In this document: piece by piece, positions 35,666 through 45,318 of the stretch
Numbering within the stretch: position 1 is the first letter of the stretch
Layout of the letters: every line of letters begins with the position of its first letter
DNA from: Bifidobacterium bombi DSM 19703
GTDB taxonomy: Bacteria; Actinomycetota; Actinomycetes; Actinomycetales; Bifidobacteriaceae
Assembly: GCF_000737845.1 (NCBI RefSeq)
Contig: NZ_ATLK01000001.1
Location: forward strand, 868,001 to 932,000
Direction of reading: 5' to 3'
DNA: 64,000 nt
Made by a program: the position numbers and the translations under genes
The notes under the pieces: model-generated
What the model saw: only the letters and a program-made list of their open reading frames with translations
Told to the model about the DNA's origin: nothing
Database searches by the model: none

Positions 35666-37198
35666 ATGACCGAATCCATGGAGCGCCGTGGGGAGCACAA
35701 CACAGCCGAAACCGCCGGGGACATCGGAGTCAACGGGGACACCACCGACAACGGCGGTACTACAGGAGACACCACGGATGAAGGCATCGGCTCACCTACC
35801 GGCAACAGTGACATCAACAACGACACCGCCGGCAACAGCAACGACAACGATCGAATCGACAGGACGCAACGCAGGCAGATCGGACGGCAGATAGCAGCGC
35901 TGGCCATCCCCACATTCGGCCAGCTGATAGCCGATCCACTTTTCGTGCTCATCGACACTGCCGTGGTCGGGCACATCGGCAGGACGGCGCTGGCGGGTCT
36001 ATCCATCGGCAGCACTGTGATCCTGACCGCCGCCGGGCTGTGCAACTTCCTGGCATACGGCACCACCTCGTCAGTGGGCAAACTCATGGGCGCCGGGCAC
36101 AGACGACGCGGGTTCCAAGCGGGCATGGACGGCATGTGGCTCGCCTTCATCATCGGCATGGTGGTTTCGGCGCTGCTGTTCGGCTTCGCCACTCCGATCT
36201 GCATCGCCATGGGAGCCAGCGGTGAGGTGCTCACCCAGGCCGTGTCATACCTGAGGGCCGTCATCTTCGGCCTTCCCGGCATGCTGCTGGTATACGCGGC
36301 GAACGGCATCTTCCGCGGACTGGAGAAGGTGCGCATTACCCTCGTAGCCGCCGTAGCCGGAGCCGTGTTCAACACCGCTTTGGACTTCCTCTTCGTGTTC
36401 GGTTTCGGCTGGGGCGTGGCCGGCTCGGGGCTGGCCACCTTCGCGGCGCAATGGTTCATGGGCATCTTCCTGACAGTGCCGGTACTCAGGTGGGCCCGCC
36501 AATGCGGAGCCAGCCTCAAACCCCGCCTATCGGGCATCGGCAGCGTCGCCGGGGACGGAATCCCACTGTTCGTGCGCACCCTCGCCCTACGTGTATGCAT
36601 GGTGGCTACGGTGGTGCTCGCCACCCACATGGGCACCGCCGTTCTGGCGGGATATCAGGCAGTGAATTCAAGCTGGAACTTCGTGCTCAACATGCTCGAC
36701 GCCATCGGCATCTCCGGTCAGGCGCTCGTGGCCGTCGAAATCGGGGCGGGTCACAGGCGCCGCGCAAAGGGCTTGACATCCATCGCCGCTCGCGCCGGTC
36801 TGTGGGGCGGCATCGCCATCGGAGTCGCCCTTCTTGCCTTCGGCGCACTTTCTGCTCCCCTGTTCAGCCCCGACCCTCAAGTGCAGGTCCTCATACGGGC
36901 CGGCATCGTCGTCGTGGCGGTGATACTTCCGCTGTCCGGATGGATGTGGGCCCTTGACGGCATTCTCATTGGTGCCGGCGACTACACCTATCTGGCGGTT
37001 ACGTGCCTTACCATCACCGGAGTCTACCTTCCTGCCGTCCTGATGCTGGGCTGGGCGCAATCCCGATGGCATCTTGACGGCACTGTCTCAATGGTGCTCC
37101 TTTGGGCCGTCTTCGGCGCAGTGTTCATCGGCGGAAGGTCCATCGCCAACGGGCTGCGCACACGTACGGATCAGTGGATCCATCAGATATCCCAGTAA
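35666..37198 (+). CDS. MATE family efflux transporter, DinF-like
   Basis: A 510-residue exporter with about twelve membrane segments. Family features include LAIPTFGQLIADPLFVLIDTAVVGHIG at the first helix and the equivalent second-half segment FVRTLALRVCMVATVVLATHMG. MATE proteins export cations, drugs or toxins in exchange for H+ or Na+. The first 65 residues are an acidic Asn/Thr/Asp-rich extension absent from typical members. It is read away from the peptide operon. Start ATG 35666 has no strong ribosome binding site; ATG 35678 is an alternative. Substrate unknown. Confidence 0.92.
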   Translation: MTESMERRGEHNTAETAGDIGVNGDTTDNGGTTGDTTDEGIGSPTGNSDINNDTAGNSNDNDRIDRTQRRQIGRQIAALAIPTFGQLIADPLFVLIDTAVVGHIGRTALAGLSIGSTVILTAAGLCNFLAYGTTSSVGKLMGAGHRRRGFQAGMDGMWLAFIIGMVVSALLFGFATPICIAMGASGEVLTQAVSYLRAVIFGLPGMLLVYAANGIFRGLEKVRITLVAAVAGAVFNTALDFLFVFGFGWGVAGSGLATFAAQWFMGIFLTVPVLRWARQCGASLKPRLSGIGSVAGDGIPLFVRTLALRVCMVATVVLATHMGTAVLAGYQAVNSSWNFVLNMLDAIGISGQALVAVEIGAGHRRRAKGLTSIAARAGLWGGIAIGVALLAFGALSAPLFSPDPQVQVLIRAGIVVVAVILPLSGWMWALDGILIGAGDYTYLAVTCLTITGVYLPAVLMLGWAQSRWHLDGTVSMVLLWAVFGAVFIGGRSIANGLRTRTDQWIHQISQ

Positions 37199-37539
37199 AC
37201 GAGTCGGACCTCCGTGACCAGCGACGCAGACAGCGAAGTGGACACAGTCCGCCCCGACCGCGACTGCTTGCCTGCGATGACCTTCGCCAGCCATCCCTGC
37301 TATGACGGAATCCCAGGAATTGGCACACAGGACGATCGATTCACGTCAATCGGATGACCGTCTGGGGCACGAATCCGATCCGAGTGGCTCCCCCGCCGAT
37401 TTCCAGCTTTCTCACAGATCATTTGGTACAGTGATATACATCATATTGCCCATGGCACAGCTTAGACTGGTCAAGGTTCAAGACAGACAACGCCCGCATC
37501 GGACGGGCGAGGACAACGTCCTAGGAAACAGGAGCGCAC
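37199..37539. other. Intergenic region before the second ABC pair
   Basis: No gene seen. TATACA at 37434-37439 in GGTACAGTGATATACATCAT is a possible -10 box for the downstream pair, about 100 bases before the start; no clear -35. Confidence 0.35.
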
Positions 37540-39009
37540 ATGTTCGTGTTCACAAGTGCATGGTCCACCATAAAACGGCACAAATGCCGCACTTTGCTCA
37601 TCATGGTGGTGAGTGCGGCGGCCATATTCAGCGGAGTATTCAATCAGGCTCTCAGCGCCGAGAACGACGAAGCCGTGCATGGAACCGGTTATCAGCTGCT
37701 TCAACCGACCGCCGTGATCAGACCCAACGACTCGAAACTCGCCCGGCGCAACGGCGCAAATTCGGATATAACCAAGGATTACCTGCCGTACGCGCAATAT
37801 GCCGCTTATGCTTCCGACCTTCAGCAGATGCAGATCCAACCACAATTCGTCTTCACTGAGTATCTGCCGGCACGGCAGACGGGATCGGTAAAAGCCATAC
37901 CGGGCACGGAGGACCAGAGCAGCGACAAGACGGGTGGCGAGTTCACCGTGGTCGGTTTATATGATCCCAACGGAGTCAATATCAACCACGCCGGAAAATT
38001 CAAGGTGGTCCAAGGCAGGAGTCTCGACTTCAAAAAACCCGGCAAGCAGGATGCACTGGTTTCACAGGCACTGGCACAGAAGAACGGTCTCACGGTAGGA
38101 AGCACCTTCAAGGTGGGCAACGCGACGAGCGCCGATACCTCATACGAACTGAAGGTCAAAGGCATCTATGCATACACTTCGGAGCCGCTGGAAGGTAAGG
38201 CGGGACGCACGAAACTGGCGAAGGAGAACCGTGACAACGCGATCTACGTTTCACCGGCGTTCCCCCAACTCGCTGATGAAAACGTGGTGAACGGCAAATC
38301 CACAGGATGGCAGACTCCCGAATTCGACATCGGTTTCACACTGCAGAGCGTGAGCGAGTATGAGACGTTCAAAAAAACCATCAACCAGGTCGGCATCCCG
38401 AAAGGGTTCAAGATCACTTCTCCGACCATCGATGAGTACATGACTTCCATACAGCCTCTCAAGACCCTCGCATCAAGGTTGAGAAACGGAACGAACCTGA
38501 CCTACATCGTCACCGGAGTCCTCCTCGCGCTGCTGGCTCTATGGAATTTCACACACCGCCGGGACGAAATCGCGATGGATATGATCGTCGGCCGCACCAA
38601 GGCGAACATCGGCACACAGTTGATGCTCGAATTCATGCTCCCGGCTCTCACCGGCCTTGCCGTAGGGGGAATCGCGATACTGCTTGCCATCAAGCCGATG
38701 GGCAAGGCGCTCACCAAGGGCCATGCCATACCGCTCGTCTCCGATTGCTGGATTCCCATGTGGTACGTGCTGGGAGCCATAGCCGTGTTGTCGTTCATGG
38801 CTTACATTCGCCTCGCCTGTGCACGTCGGAATGCGCTGTTCGACACCCGAATTCCGCCTGAAGACAGAAAGGGTCAGCCCACAATTGAGCGACACAATGA
38901 CGATCGAGCAATGGACGACGAATCTTCGGAAGACGGAAAAAGGAACCCAAAGACCAAACACGTCGGTGAATCACAAAACGACGGCGTTGAGCAGGAGGCC
39001 GGTCGATGA
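37540..39009 (+). CDS. ABC transporter permease, MacB/FtsX-like
   Basis: A 489-residue membrane protein. One N-terminal membrane segment (TLLIMVVSAAAIFSGVF) is followed by a large external MacB-like domain (about residues 40-300) and three C-terminal segments (LTYIVTGVLLALLALWNF, MLPALTGLAVGGIAILLA, WYVLGAIAVLSFMAYI). A charged cytoplasmic tail of about 70 residues ends the protein. ATG 37540 has CAGGAG upstream. The stop overlaps the next gene's ATG by four bases, so the two products are a pair. The role is unknown; related permeases move peptides or lipids, or relay wall signals. Confidence 0.85.
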   Translation: MFVFTSAWSTIKRHKCRTLLIMVVSAAAIFSGVFNQALSAENDEAVHGTGYQLLQPTAVIRPNDSKLARRNGANSDITKDYLPYAQYAAYASDLQQMQIQPQFVFTEYLPARQTGSVKAIPGTEDQSSDKTGGEFTVVGLYDPNGVNINHAGKFKVVQGRSLDFKKPGKQDALVSQALAQKNGLTVGSTFKVGNATSADTSYELKVKGIYAYTSEPLEGKAGRTKLAKENRDNAIYVSPAFPQLADENVVNGKSTGWQTPEFDIGFTLQSVSEYETFKKTINQVGIPKGFKITSPTIDEYMTSIQPLKTLASRLRNGTNLTYIVTGVLLALLALWNFTHRRDEIAMDMIVGRTKANIGTQLMLEFMLPALTGLAVGGIAILLAIKPMGKALTKGHAIPLVSDCWIPMWYVLGAIAVLSFMAYIRLACARRNALFDTRIPPEDRKGQPTIERHNDDRAMDDESSEDGKRNPKTKHVGESQNDGVEQEAGR

Positions 39010-40106
39010 ACCCCAATGGTAACGACAACAAGCTCACGAAGACAACGGACAACATCGAAGACATCCGGTATTCGATCGTCTATGACGATGAAGGCAAGCT
39101 GGACATCACTTCCGATGACACCGTTGAATCCGGCGCTCGCGAGGATGACATCCATCTGCCCGAGGCCAATAGCGTCATGGGCGAGAAGGAAAGCGATGAA
39201 CACACCAGCTCGCAAGCGGTGCGCAACCTCGACGTCTTCGCTGATACGCAGTTGTACGGCAATCTGTCGGGCGATCTCGACGCACAGAGCGATCAAGACG
39301 AGTCTGATGAGCCCGGCGACGACTCAGAGGACACCGTGGGGCGAACCCAGGCGAATGGACACAAGAACGAGACCGATGTCATCGACTATGTCCATGAAAG
39401 GGAGGAAGACGAAGAAGGCTTTTCCCAGGCCGCGTCCTTATTGCTGCGCTCCTATCCGGCCATGAGCTTCGACCATGTGACTTCGATCAATCACAAGACG
39501 GGCAGGAGGGTGCTTGACGATCTGCAGCTGACCTTTGAGGAGGGAACCTTCTATGCCTTGAAGAACGCAGACGATGAGCAACGCAGGGCATTCCTGCAAG
39601 TGGCCACAGGCTTCAGAGTTCCTGACAGCGGGCAAGTGATGCTCAAGAGCGCAGGATTGATCGATCTGGGCGACAACGAGATACGCGGTCATCGAATCGG
39701 CCTGATCACGCAACGATACAGCATATGGCCGGAGCTTGATGCCATCGGCAACATCGAACGGACGATGAAATCAAGCGGACGGACCTTCCTCGAACCGATA
39801 CCTGAAATCGCGCACCGCCTGCTGAAGACCGTGGGATTCGATCAGGCGGTCACCGGTCTGCCACTCCGCCAGGCGAGCGAACTGAACCTGCGCAGGGCGT
39901 GCATCGCGCGTGCGGTCTGCTGCGACGCCAATGTCATCATCGCGGACGATCCAACCGGTGGGCTAAAGGATGACGAGCAGGAAGCCGTTCTCCTATCGTT
40001 GGCGCAGATCGCCCACGCAAAGGACCCCAAGAGGTGCGTCATCATCCTCACCGACGATCCCATCGACATCGACACGGCCGATGAAACTCGGAGTTTCGAA
40101 CGGTGA
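39006..40106 (+). CDS. Degenerate ABC ATPase-like protein lacking Walker A
   Basis: A 366-residue protein. Residues 1-145 are an acidic, disordered extension. The rest follows an ABC ATPase fold, but key motifs are changed: the Walker A position reads KNADDEQRRAF (residues 186-196) with no GxxGxGKS/T, the signature reads LRQASELNLRRACIARA, Walker B ends in ADDPTGG (Asp314-Asp315 in place of Asp-Glu), and the H-loop His is Asp350 (ILTDDP). ATP hydrolysis by the usual mechanism is unlikely. Start ATG 39006 overlaps the permease stop. The gene is intact with normal codon use, so a structural or regulatory role is more likely than decay. Confidence 0.8.
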   Translation: MNPNGNDNKLTKTTDNIEDIRYSIVYDDEGKLDITSDDTVESGAREDDIHLPEANSVMGEKESDEHTSSQAVRNLDVFADTQLYGNLSGDLDAQSDQDESDEPGDDSEDTVGRTQANGHKNETDVIDYVHEREEDEEGFSQAASLLLRSYPAMSFDHVTSINHKTGRRVLDDLQLTFEEGTFYALKNADDEQRRAFLQVATGFRVPDSGQVMLKSAGLIDLGDNEIRGHRIGLITQRYSIWPELDAIGNIERTMKSSGRTFLEPIPEIAHRLLKTVGFDQAVTGLPLRQASELNLRRACIARAVCCDANVIIADDPTGGLKDDEQEAVLLSLAQIAHAKDPKRCVIILTDDPIDIDTADETRSFER

Positions 40107-40107
40107 G

Positions 40108-40881
40108 CTAACGCTCCAGGTTCATCCGGAATCGCCGCGCCAGGGCTGGAATGTCCGGTACGCCATAACGCCGCACCAACGCAAGCCATGCCTGTTTGTT
40201 GGCGTTTCCGTAGCGTGCGGCTTTTCTTGCATACGCATCCGCGGTGAGAAAGCGCGGAGGGATCGACTTACTGTTGTATTTATCAGCCACCATCACCACT
40301 TCCTGTTCACGATTCGCCGGTGAGTAATCGTCGGGTGGCAACGGCAGGTTCTGGGCGACGACCTGCTCGCGCGTGAGACCGACACCCGTGTGGTTACGCG
40401 CGAACTGGGCGATGGACTCGTCCACGCCATGACTGAGCAGCCATCGATATCCTCGCAATCCGTGCAGGATATAGTTCGGACCGTCGAATGTGACGGGACC
40501 GCCATCGCCACCGTCGTTGCGCAGGACCAGGTACGTACCGATGTCATGGAGCAGAGCTCCCGTTACGGCAAGATTCTCGTCAAGCGGACCGGATGGCGCA
40601 ACGCCGCCTTCGACATCTTCATCAACCGGCATGGAACCATCCGGAACACGGCCTTCCACCTCGGGGACCCGTGGATGGGATTGAGGTGTTCGGGCCTCCT
40701 GAGCCAAGCCGCTGCAAATGAACAAAGCGTTCTGATGTCGCACCAACTGCCTGGTGATTGTGGCCACTATGACGCAGTGGGTATGAATTAAATCGTAGGC
40801 CGCCGACGAAGGGGCAATCAGCCTGTGCAATTCGTCAGCCTGTGCGAGGGTAGGAACATAGGAAACACGGTCTTCAGTCAT
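40108..40881 (-). CDS. HD-domain protein, predicted metal-dependent phosphohydrolase
   Basis: A 257-residue protein with HD-superfamily features: a first histidine in LIHTHCVIVATIT, the HD pair in AVTGALLHDIGTYLV, and later histidines in ILHGLRGYRWLLSHG and FARNHTGVG. C-terminal NREQEVVMVADKYNSKS fits the final Asp of the family. A polar insert of about 45 residues (TPQSHPRVPEVEG) separates the first and second motifs. I chose ATG 40881 (MTEDRVSYVP); the longer frame to 40998 has no homologous look. It converges on the degenerate ATPase gene with a one-base gap. Substrate unknown; relatives act on nucleotides. Confidence 0.8.
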   Translation of the reverse strand: MTEDRVSYVPTLAQADELHRLIAPSSAAYDLIHTHCVIVATITRQLVRHQNALFICSGLAQEARTPQSHPRVPEVEGRVPDGSMPVDEDVEGGVAPSGPLDENLAVTGALLHDIGTYLVLRNDGGDGGPVTFDGPNYILHGLRGYRWLLSHGVDESIAQFARNHTGVGLTREQVVAQNLPLPPDDYSPANREQEVVMVADKYNSKSIPPRFLTADAYARKAARYGNANKQAWLALVRRYGVPDIPALARRFRMNLER

Positions 40882-41088
40882 GTAACCATTGTAGACATCA
40901 ATCGAGTGATTGTTTTCCTCCACCACCCCACAGCGCGCCGCGAACGGCCGTGGACACGCATGTCTCGGAGCCGGTAAACCCCGATACACACGCACCATGA
41001 GAACACATGAAGTGCACCACGACGATTGTCAAGGTCATGAGCAAAGATTCGGGCTCACGAAGCCGGCTGTAAGATAACAGCGGGGAAC

Positions 41089-43731
41089 CTACTGCTTGAC
41101 CTTGCCTTTGGCCCCAGGTCGCACGGCCCGTCGCTGCAGACGCGGAGGACGCTTGGTGGACACGAACAGAGGCTGGGTCTCGATCATGGGATTGTAAGGA
41201 GCCAAGCCGAACCACTTGACCGGAGAACCGGCAAGACGTCGTATGGAATACTTCATCCTCAATGAGAACGCCTCACGGGTCGTGATCTTGGATTCAGGCA
41301 TCAGAGCCTTGTGCAGCAACACGTAACGCACGGTACCGATATCCGGGTCGGCATCCACCTTGGGGTAGACGGATTTCTGCCTGGGCAACTCCCCCGTCGC
41401 GGAAAGATCGTGCATCACCTGGTGGATGTAGGCAGGGATGGATTGAGACACCTTGAACCCAAGACGAATCCTGACGCGGAAGATGTAGTCCGTATCGAAA
41501 TCCTCCACCGAGTATTCGCGAGTGAATGGTTCATCGGTAGTCTCCACTGAAACCGCCCACCAAGCACGGGCGCGCTTGGGGTGGTCAGCGAAGATGGAGA
41601 AGAAGATATCCGTATCAAGACGCTTCATGTCCGCGTCACTCGTCAGATAGACGATGTTGTCCGCAAAATACGGGATACGGAAATCTTCATGCAGTTTCGA
41701 CAGTGCCGGGATGAAATCACGCGGCTTCATGTGCCTTCTCTGACTGCGCTCGATCTTCGTGCCGTCGTTCCAAGTGATCATGATAAGGAGAATCACCAGC
41801 GTCAGGCACATCGTGAACCAACCGCCGTGAAGGAACTTGGCCATGGACGCCAGAAGAAAGAGCGTCTCGATGGCGATGAACACGATGAAGAACATGGAGG
41901 CCAGGAATTTGTGATGATGATTGCTGATGTACACGGTAAGCAACACGGTGGTCGTTATGACCGTGATGTTCAACGCAAGACCATACGCCGCGGAAATATG
42001 CTCTGAGTCCTTGAACATGGCAAGCACGGAAAGGGTGGCCACACACAACACCAGATTGACCGTGGGTATGTAGAGTTGCCCGCGGGTGCGAGATGGGTAA
42101 CGGACCTGAAGATGGGGCATCCAGTTAAGACCCGTCGCCTCAGAAACCATGGTGAACGCCCCCGTAATCAGCGCCTGGGATGCGATCACGCCTGCCGCCA
42201 CGGAAAGAGCGACGGCGAACGGACGCAACGACGGGCCCACCATCTGGAAGAACGGGTTCACATTGCCCGCGGCAATCAACGCCTTATTGCCTTGATTGCG
42301 CAGCATCCACGCGCCCTGGCCGAAGTAGTTGAACATCAGTGCCACGAAGATGAGCGGCCAAGTGAAATAGATGTTACCACGACCCACGTGGCCTATATCG
42401 GAGTAAAGCGCCTCAGCGCCAGTAGTGGAAAGAAAGACCGTACCCATCAGGGCAAGGCCAGCCACGTTGTTCCCACTGAATAGGAAGCGTATGCCGTAAA
42501 TGGGGTTGACAGCCTCGAAAACGCTCCAGTCCCCGCCGAGGTTCGCAATACCTGTGATGGTCAGGAAAGCGAACCACAGGAGGACCACCGAGCCAAACAC
42601 CTTGCCGATTGATTCCGTTCCGCGGCTCTGCACAGCAAAAAGAATGACGATGATGACCACGGTAATCATCAATGAAAGATTCGCGTTCTCGTGGAACGCC
42701 GGCTCAAAAAAAGGAACCGTTCTGAGACCTTCCACTGCGGACGAAATGGATACGGCCGGAGTCAACACAGAATCCGCCAGGAACGCCGAACCGCCTATCA
42801 TAGCCGGAACCACAAGCCACTTACCATGGTGTCTGATGAGGGAGAACAAAGCGAAAATGCCACCCTCACCTTTATTGTCGACGCGCATCGCCACCAGTAC
42901 GTACTTGACCGTCGTGATGAGCGTGATCGTCCAAAAGACCAAGGACAGCAAACCAAGCACTGCCTCACGGTTGATGTTTCCCAATCCCCCTTGACCTGAG
43001 AGGAAGGTCTGGGCCGTATACAAGGGTGAGGTGCCGATGTCGCCATAGACCACCCCCAAGGTCACAACCGCCATGCCGAATGTCACCCTGTCGGGACTCG
43101 CCTGCAACTTGAGCCACCAACGTCCGAGCGGACCATGCGACTTGGTGTGAGCAAGCCTTTCGGCCTCTTCACGCTGCTCTTCTTCCTGTTTGACAAGTAC
43201 TTCATGCTCTTCCTGCGTCAGAGTGTCATTGGAGACCTTCGGGGCATTGGTGAAGGTATCCGCACGAAGCAGCGCCTCTTTCTCCGCTTTTGCCGACCGC
43301 CCCGCCGCCAGGGGCCTTGCGGACTTCTGGGCCCGTTGAACCTTCCTAACTTGAGACGAAACCGGCTGTTGGGAGTTCGTACCTGTTTTCGAATCCGCAG
43401 AACGTTTGCCTCCTTCAGTCTTTGCCAATTGTGCAAGTCGTTGGGTGCCGTTGCCGTGAAGGTTGATGACTCCACCTCGCGAACCACTGCGGCCTTGGTT
43501 CCGTTTCTTTCCGCGGTCATCCACCGCGGCGTCATCACCTGCATCACGCCTCAAGTCATCATGCCGTGTTCGCGAAGTCGCAGAATCAGGGAATCCGGAT
43601 TGTAAATCCGGCTTCCCTTTGAAATCTGATTGGTTTTCACTGTAGCCATTCCGCCCGCCAGCAACGTGCTCTTCACCATTCCGAACGCCGTTTTTTGGTC
43701 GCGAAGCACCTTCAGTCCCTGACTGTGACAT
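41089..43731 (-). CDS. kup: Kup-type potassium uptake transporter
   Basis: An 880-residue protein. The Kup core starts near residue 195 with VTLGVVYGDIGTSPLYTAQTF, the hallmark of the family, and has about twelve membrane segments (for example GEGGIFALFSLI and VFLSTTGAEALYSDIGHVG). A cytoplasmic C-terminal domain follows. Kup proteins are usually 600-700 residues; here the first 190 are a Lys/Arg/Gln-rich extension with a coiled-coil-like segment (EEHEVLVKQEEEQREEAERL) just before the core. ATG 43731 is preceded by GGAGGG; the frame is open 12 codons further. It imports K+ with H+. Confidence 0.95.
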   Translation of the reverse strand: MSQSGTEGASRPKNGVRNGEEHVAGGRNGYSENQSDFKGKPDLQSGFPDSATSRTRHDDLRRDAGDDAAVDDRGKKRNQGRSGSRGGVINLHGNGTQRLAQLAKTEGGKRSADSKTGTNSQQPVSSQVRKVQRAQKSARPLAAGRSAKAEKEALLRADTFTNAPKVSNDTLTQEEHEVLVKQEEEQREEAERLAHTKSHGPLGRWWLKLQASPDRVTFGMAVVTLGVVYGDIGTSPLYTAQTFLSGQGGLGNINREAVLGLLSLVFWTITLITTVKYVLVAMRVDNKGEGGIFALFSLIRHHGKWLVVPAMIGGSAFLADSVLTPAVSISSAVEGLRTVPFFEPAFHENANLSLMITVVIIVILFAVQSRGTESIGKVFGSVVLLWFAFLTITGIANLGGDWSVFEAVNPIYGIRFLFSGNNVAGLALMGTVFLSTTGAEALYSDIGHVGRGNIYFTWPLIFVALMFNYFGQGAWMLRNQGNKALIAAGNVNPFFQMVGPSLRPFAVALSVAAGVIASQALITGAFTMVSEATGLNWMPHLQVRYPSRTRGQLYIPTVNLVLCVATLSVLAMFKDSEHISAAYGLALNITVITTTVLLTVYISNHHHKFLASMFFIVFIAIETLFLLASMAKFLHGGWFTMCLTLVILLIMITWNDGTKIERSQRRHMKPRDFIPALSKLHEDFRIPYFADNIVYLTSDADMKRLDTDIFFSIFADHPKRARAWWAVSVETTDEPFTREYSVEDFDTDYIFRVRIRLGFKVSQSIPAYIHQVMHDLSATGELPRQKSVYPKVDADPDIGTVRYVLLHKALMPESKITTREAFSLRMKYSIRRLAGSPVKWFGLAPYNPMIETQPLFVSTKRPPRLQRRAVRPGAKGKVKQ

Positions 43732-43897
43732 ACTTTGCCCTCCAACGCAGAGACCTTCTCTGCGCATTCACTGCTTCTCAGCTCTCTCACACGCTGATTT
43801 CAAAACCAACGCCCAAGTTTATATCCACATCCCTATTTTGCAAAACCGACACCTTGCACCATCCAGCCCACGCCTTGAACCGGCAAATCGTCGCCGG

Positions 43898-44854
43898 CTA
43901 AATCCCATAGACAGCGCGGGTTGTACGGCGCGTTGCCGAGGCGACCTCTGCGATGCTGACATCCAACGCATCCGCGAGCGCAGCGAGGGTATACGGGATC
44001 ATATACGGCGCGTTCGGCCGTCCGCGGTATGGCATCGGCGGAAGATAGGGTGCATCGGTCTCCACCATGATGTGGTCCATCCCGACGATTCTTGCGGACT
44101 TCGCAATTTCGTCATTGCCCTTGAAACTCACCGCCCCTGAAAAACTCAGATACCAGCCTTGATCCCGGGCGATACCCGCCATTTGCGAATCACCCGAATA
44201 ACTGTGGAACACGGTGCGCTCAGGGCTGCCGTCGGCAAGCAACGTCTCGATGACCTCCTCGTGCGCGTTCCTGTCATGGATCTGCATCGGCAGGCCGAGT
44301 TCCTTTGCCAGTGCGATATGGGCGCGAAACGCCTCGCGTTGCAGATTTTTGGCCTTCCCACCGGTGCGAAAGAGGTCCATTCCCGTCTCCCCTATGGTCA
44401 CTACCTCCTTGGGATGTTCCACTGCAAGACGATGGACCTCGGCCAGAGCATCCTCGAAGTCCACGTCGTGCCAAGGCTCGTAGTGCAACGGCAAACCGTC
44501 AGGACCGGGATCCCCGTGATGGCCGTGCAACACGGCTTCGTTGGGGTGAATAGCCAAACCCGCATGGACGACTCCCGGATGGTCGAGGGCCATCTGGACC
44601 GCAGTGGCAAGGTCCGGCAGTTCGCAGCCCACGTCGATGACACCCACGACCCCCACGCCGGCGGCTTGGGAGAGCATCTCATCGACGGAATACACCGGAA
44701 CGGATGGCTGTCCACGTTCGATGGCCTGCCTGTTCAGCTCCCGGGCGAACGGAACCACGGAAGCCAAATGAGTGTGGTCGTCAATGACGTCGATGCCGTT
44801 AGGCAACGGCGACGGTGCGGGAGCCCATCCGCGCTCTCGATGCTTCTTGCTCAT
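43898..44854 (-). CDS. tatD: TatD-family metal-dependent hydrolase
   Basis: A 318-residue TIM-barrel hydrolase. The metal-binding HxH motif is IDDHTHLASV, followed by VGVIDVGCELPD, AIHPNEAVLHGH, VVTIGETGMDLFR, MQIHDRNAHEE, VFHSYSGD and VETDAPYLPPMPYRG, in the order of the TatD DNase family. These enzymes are 3'-5' exonucleases or general metal-dependent phosphodiesterases with roles in DNA quality control. A strong GGAGG lies just before ATG 44854, and the start overlaps the ASCH gene's stop by four bases. Confidence 0.95.
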   Translation of the reverse strand: MSKKHRERGWAPAPSPLPNGIDVIDDHTHLASVVPFARELNRQAIERGQPSVPVYSVDEMLSQAAGVGVVGVIDVGCELPDLATAVQMALDHPGVVHAGLAIHPNEAVLHGHHGDPGPDGLPLHYEPWHDVDFEDALAEVHRLAVEHPKEVVTIGETGMDLFRTGGKAKNLQREAFRAHIALAKELGLPMQIHDRNAHEEVIETLLADGSPERTVFHSYSGDSQMAGIARDQGWYLSFSGAVSFKGNDEIAKSARIVGMDHIMVETDAPYLPPMPYRGRPNAPYMIPYTLAALADALDVSIAEVASATRRTTRAVYGI

Positions 44855-45225
44855 GCCTCCAGTGTAGCCGCACTGAGCGAACCGGGTTGAAGGCTCACGG
44901 TAATGGCCAAAGCGCCGTACTTGCGTTCCTGCTCCGGGGTGTATATCCCGTAGGTCTCGGCGACCATCTGTTCCACGCTCTCGCCGCAGACGTCCATATC
45001 CGAGGCGGGAACCGACTCGTAGAGCTCGCGGAATGTGGCGAACCGCCTCAGTCCCGTCACAGTGACGCGCACCCTGCGGCTCTCCTGCGGTTCGAGGATG
45101 AACTCTATGGTGTCTCCTACGCAGACACGTCTGCGCTTCTCATCGTCAAGTCTGATTTCGACGCTCTTACGTCCAGCCGCGATCGACTCGAACGGTGCGG
45201 CATACAACCCCATGGTGTGCAGCAT
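44851..45225 (-). CDS. ASCH-domain protein
   Basis: A 124-residue protein with the ASCH fold: KSVEIRLDDEKRRRVCVGDTIEF near the start, then RVRVTVTGLRRFATFRELYES and a C-terminal EQERKYGALAITVSL. ASCH proteins resemble PUA domains and bind RNA; some relatives hydrolyse modified nucleosides. GGGGTG precedes ATG 45225. It is coupled to tatD by an ATGA overlap. An imperfect inverted repeat lies 22 bases upstream, which may regulate the pair. Confidence 0.88.
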   Translation of the reverse strand: MLHTMGLYAAPFESIAAGRKSVEIRLDDEKRRRVCVGDTIEFILEPQESRRVRVTVTGLRRFATFRELYESVPASDMDVCGESVEQMVAETYGIYTPEQERKYGALAITVSLQPGSLSAATLEA

Positions 45226-45246
45226 CGATCACCCCCTGAAAACGAC

Positions 45247-45294
45247 GGTACCATTGCCTTACGGCATCTTTGAGTCTTGCAAAGCAACGGTACC
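45247..45294. repeat. Inverted repeat upstream of the ASCH-tatD pair
   Basis: GGTACCATTGC (45247-45257) and GCAACGGTACC (45284-45294) are inverted copies with one mismatch, each containing GGTACC. It may be an operator or a weak terminator after carB. Confidence 0.5.
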
Positions 45295-45318
45295 GAATCT
45301 GAGTGACACCTGATACGA

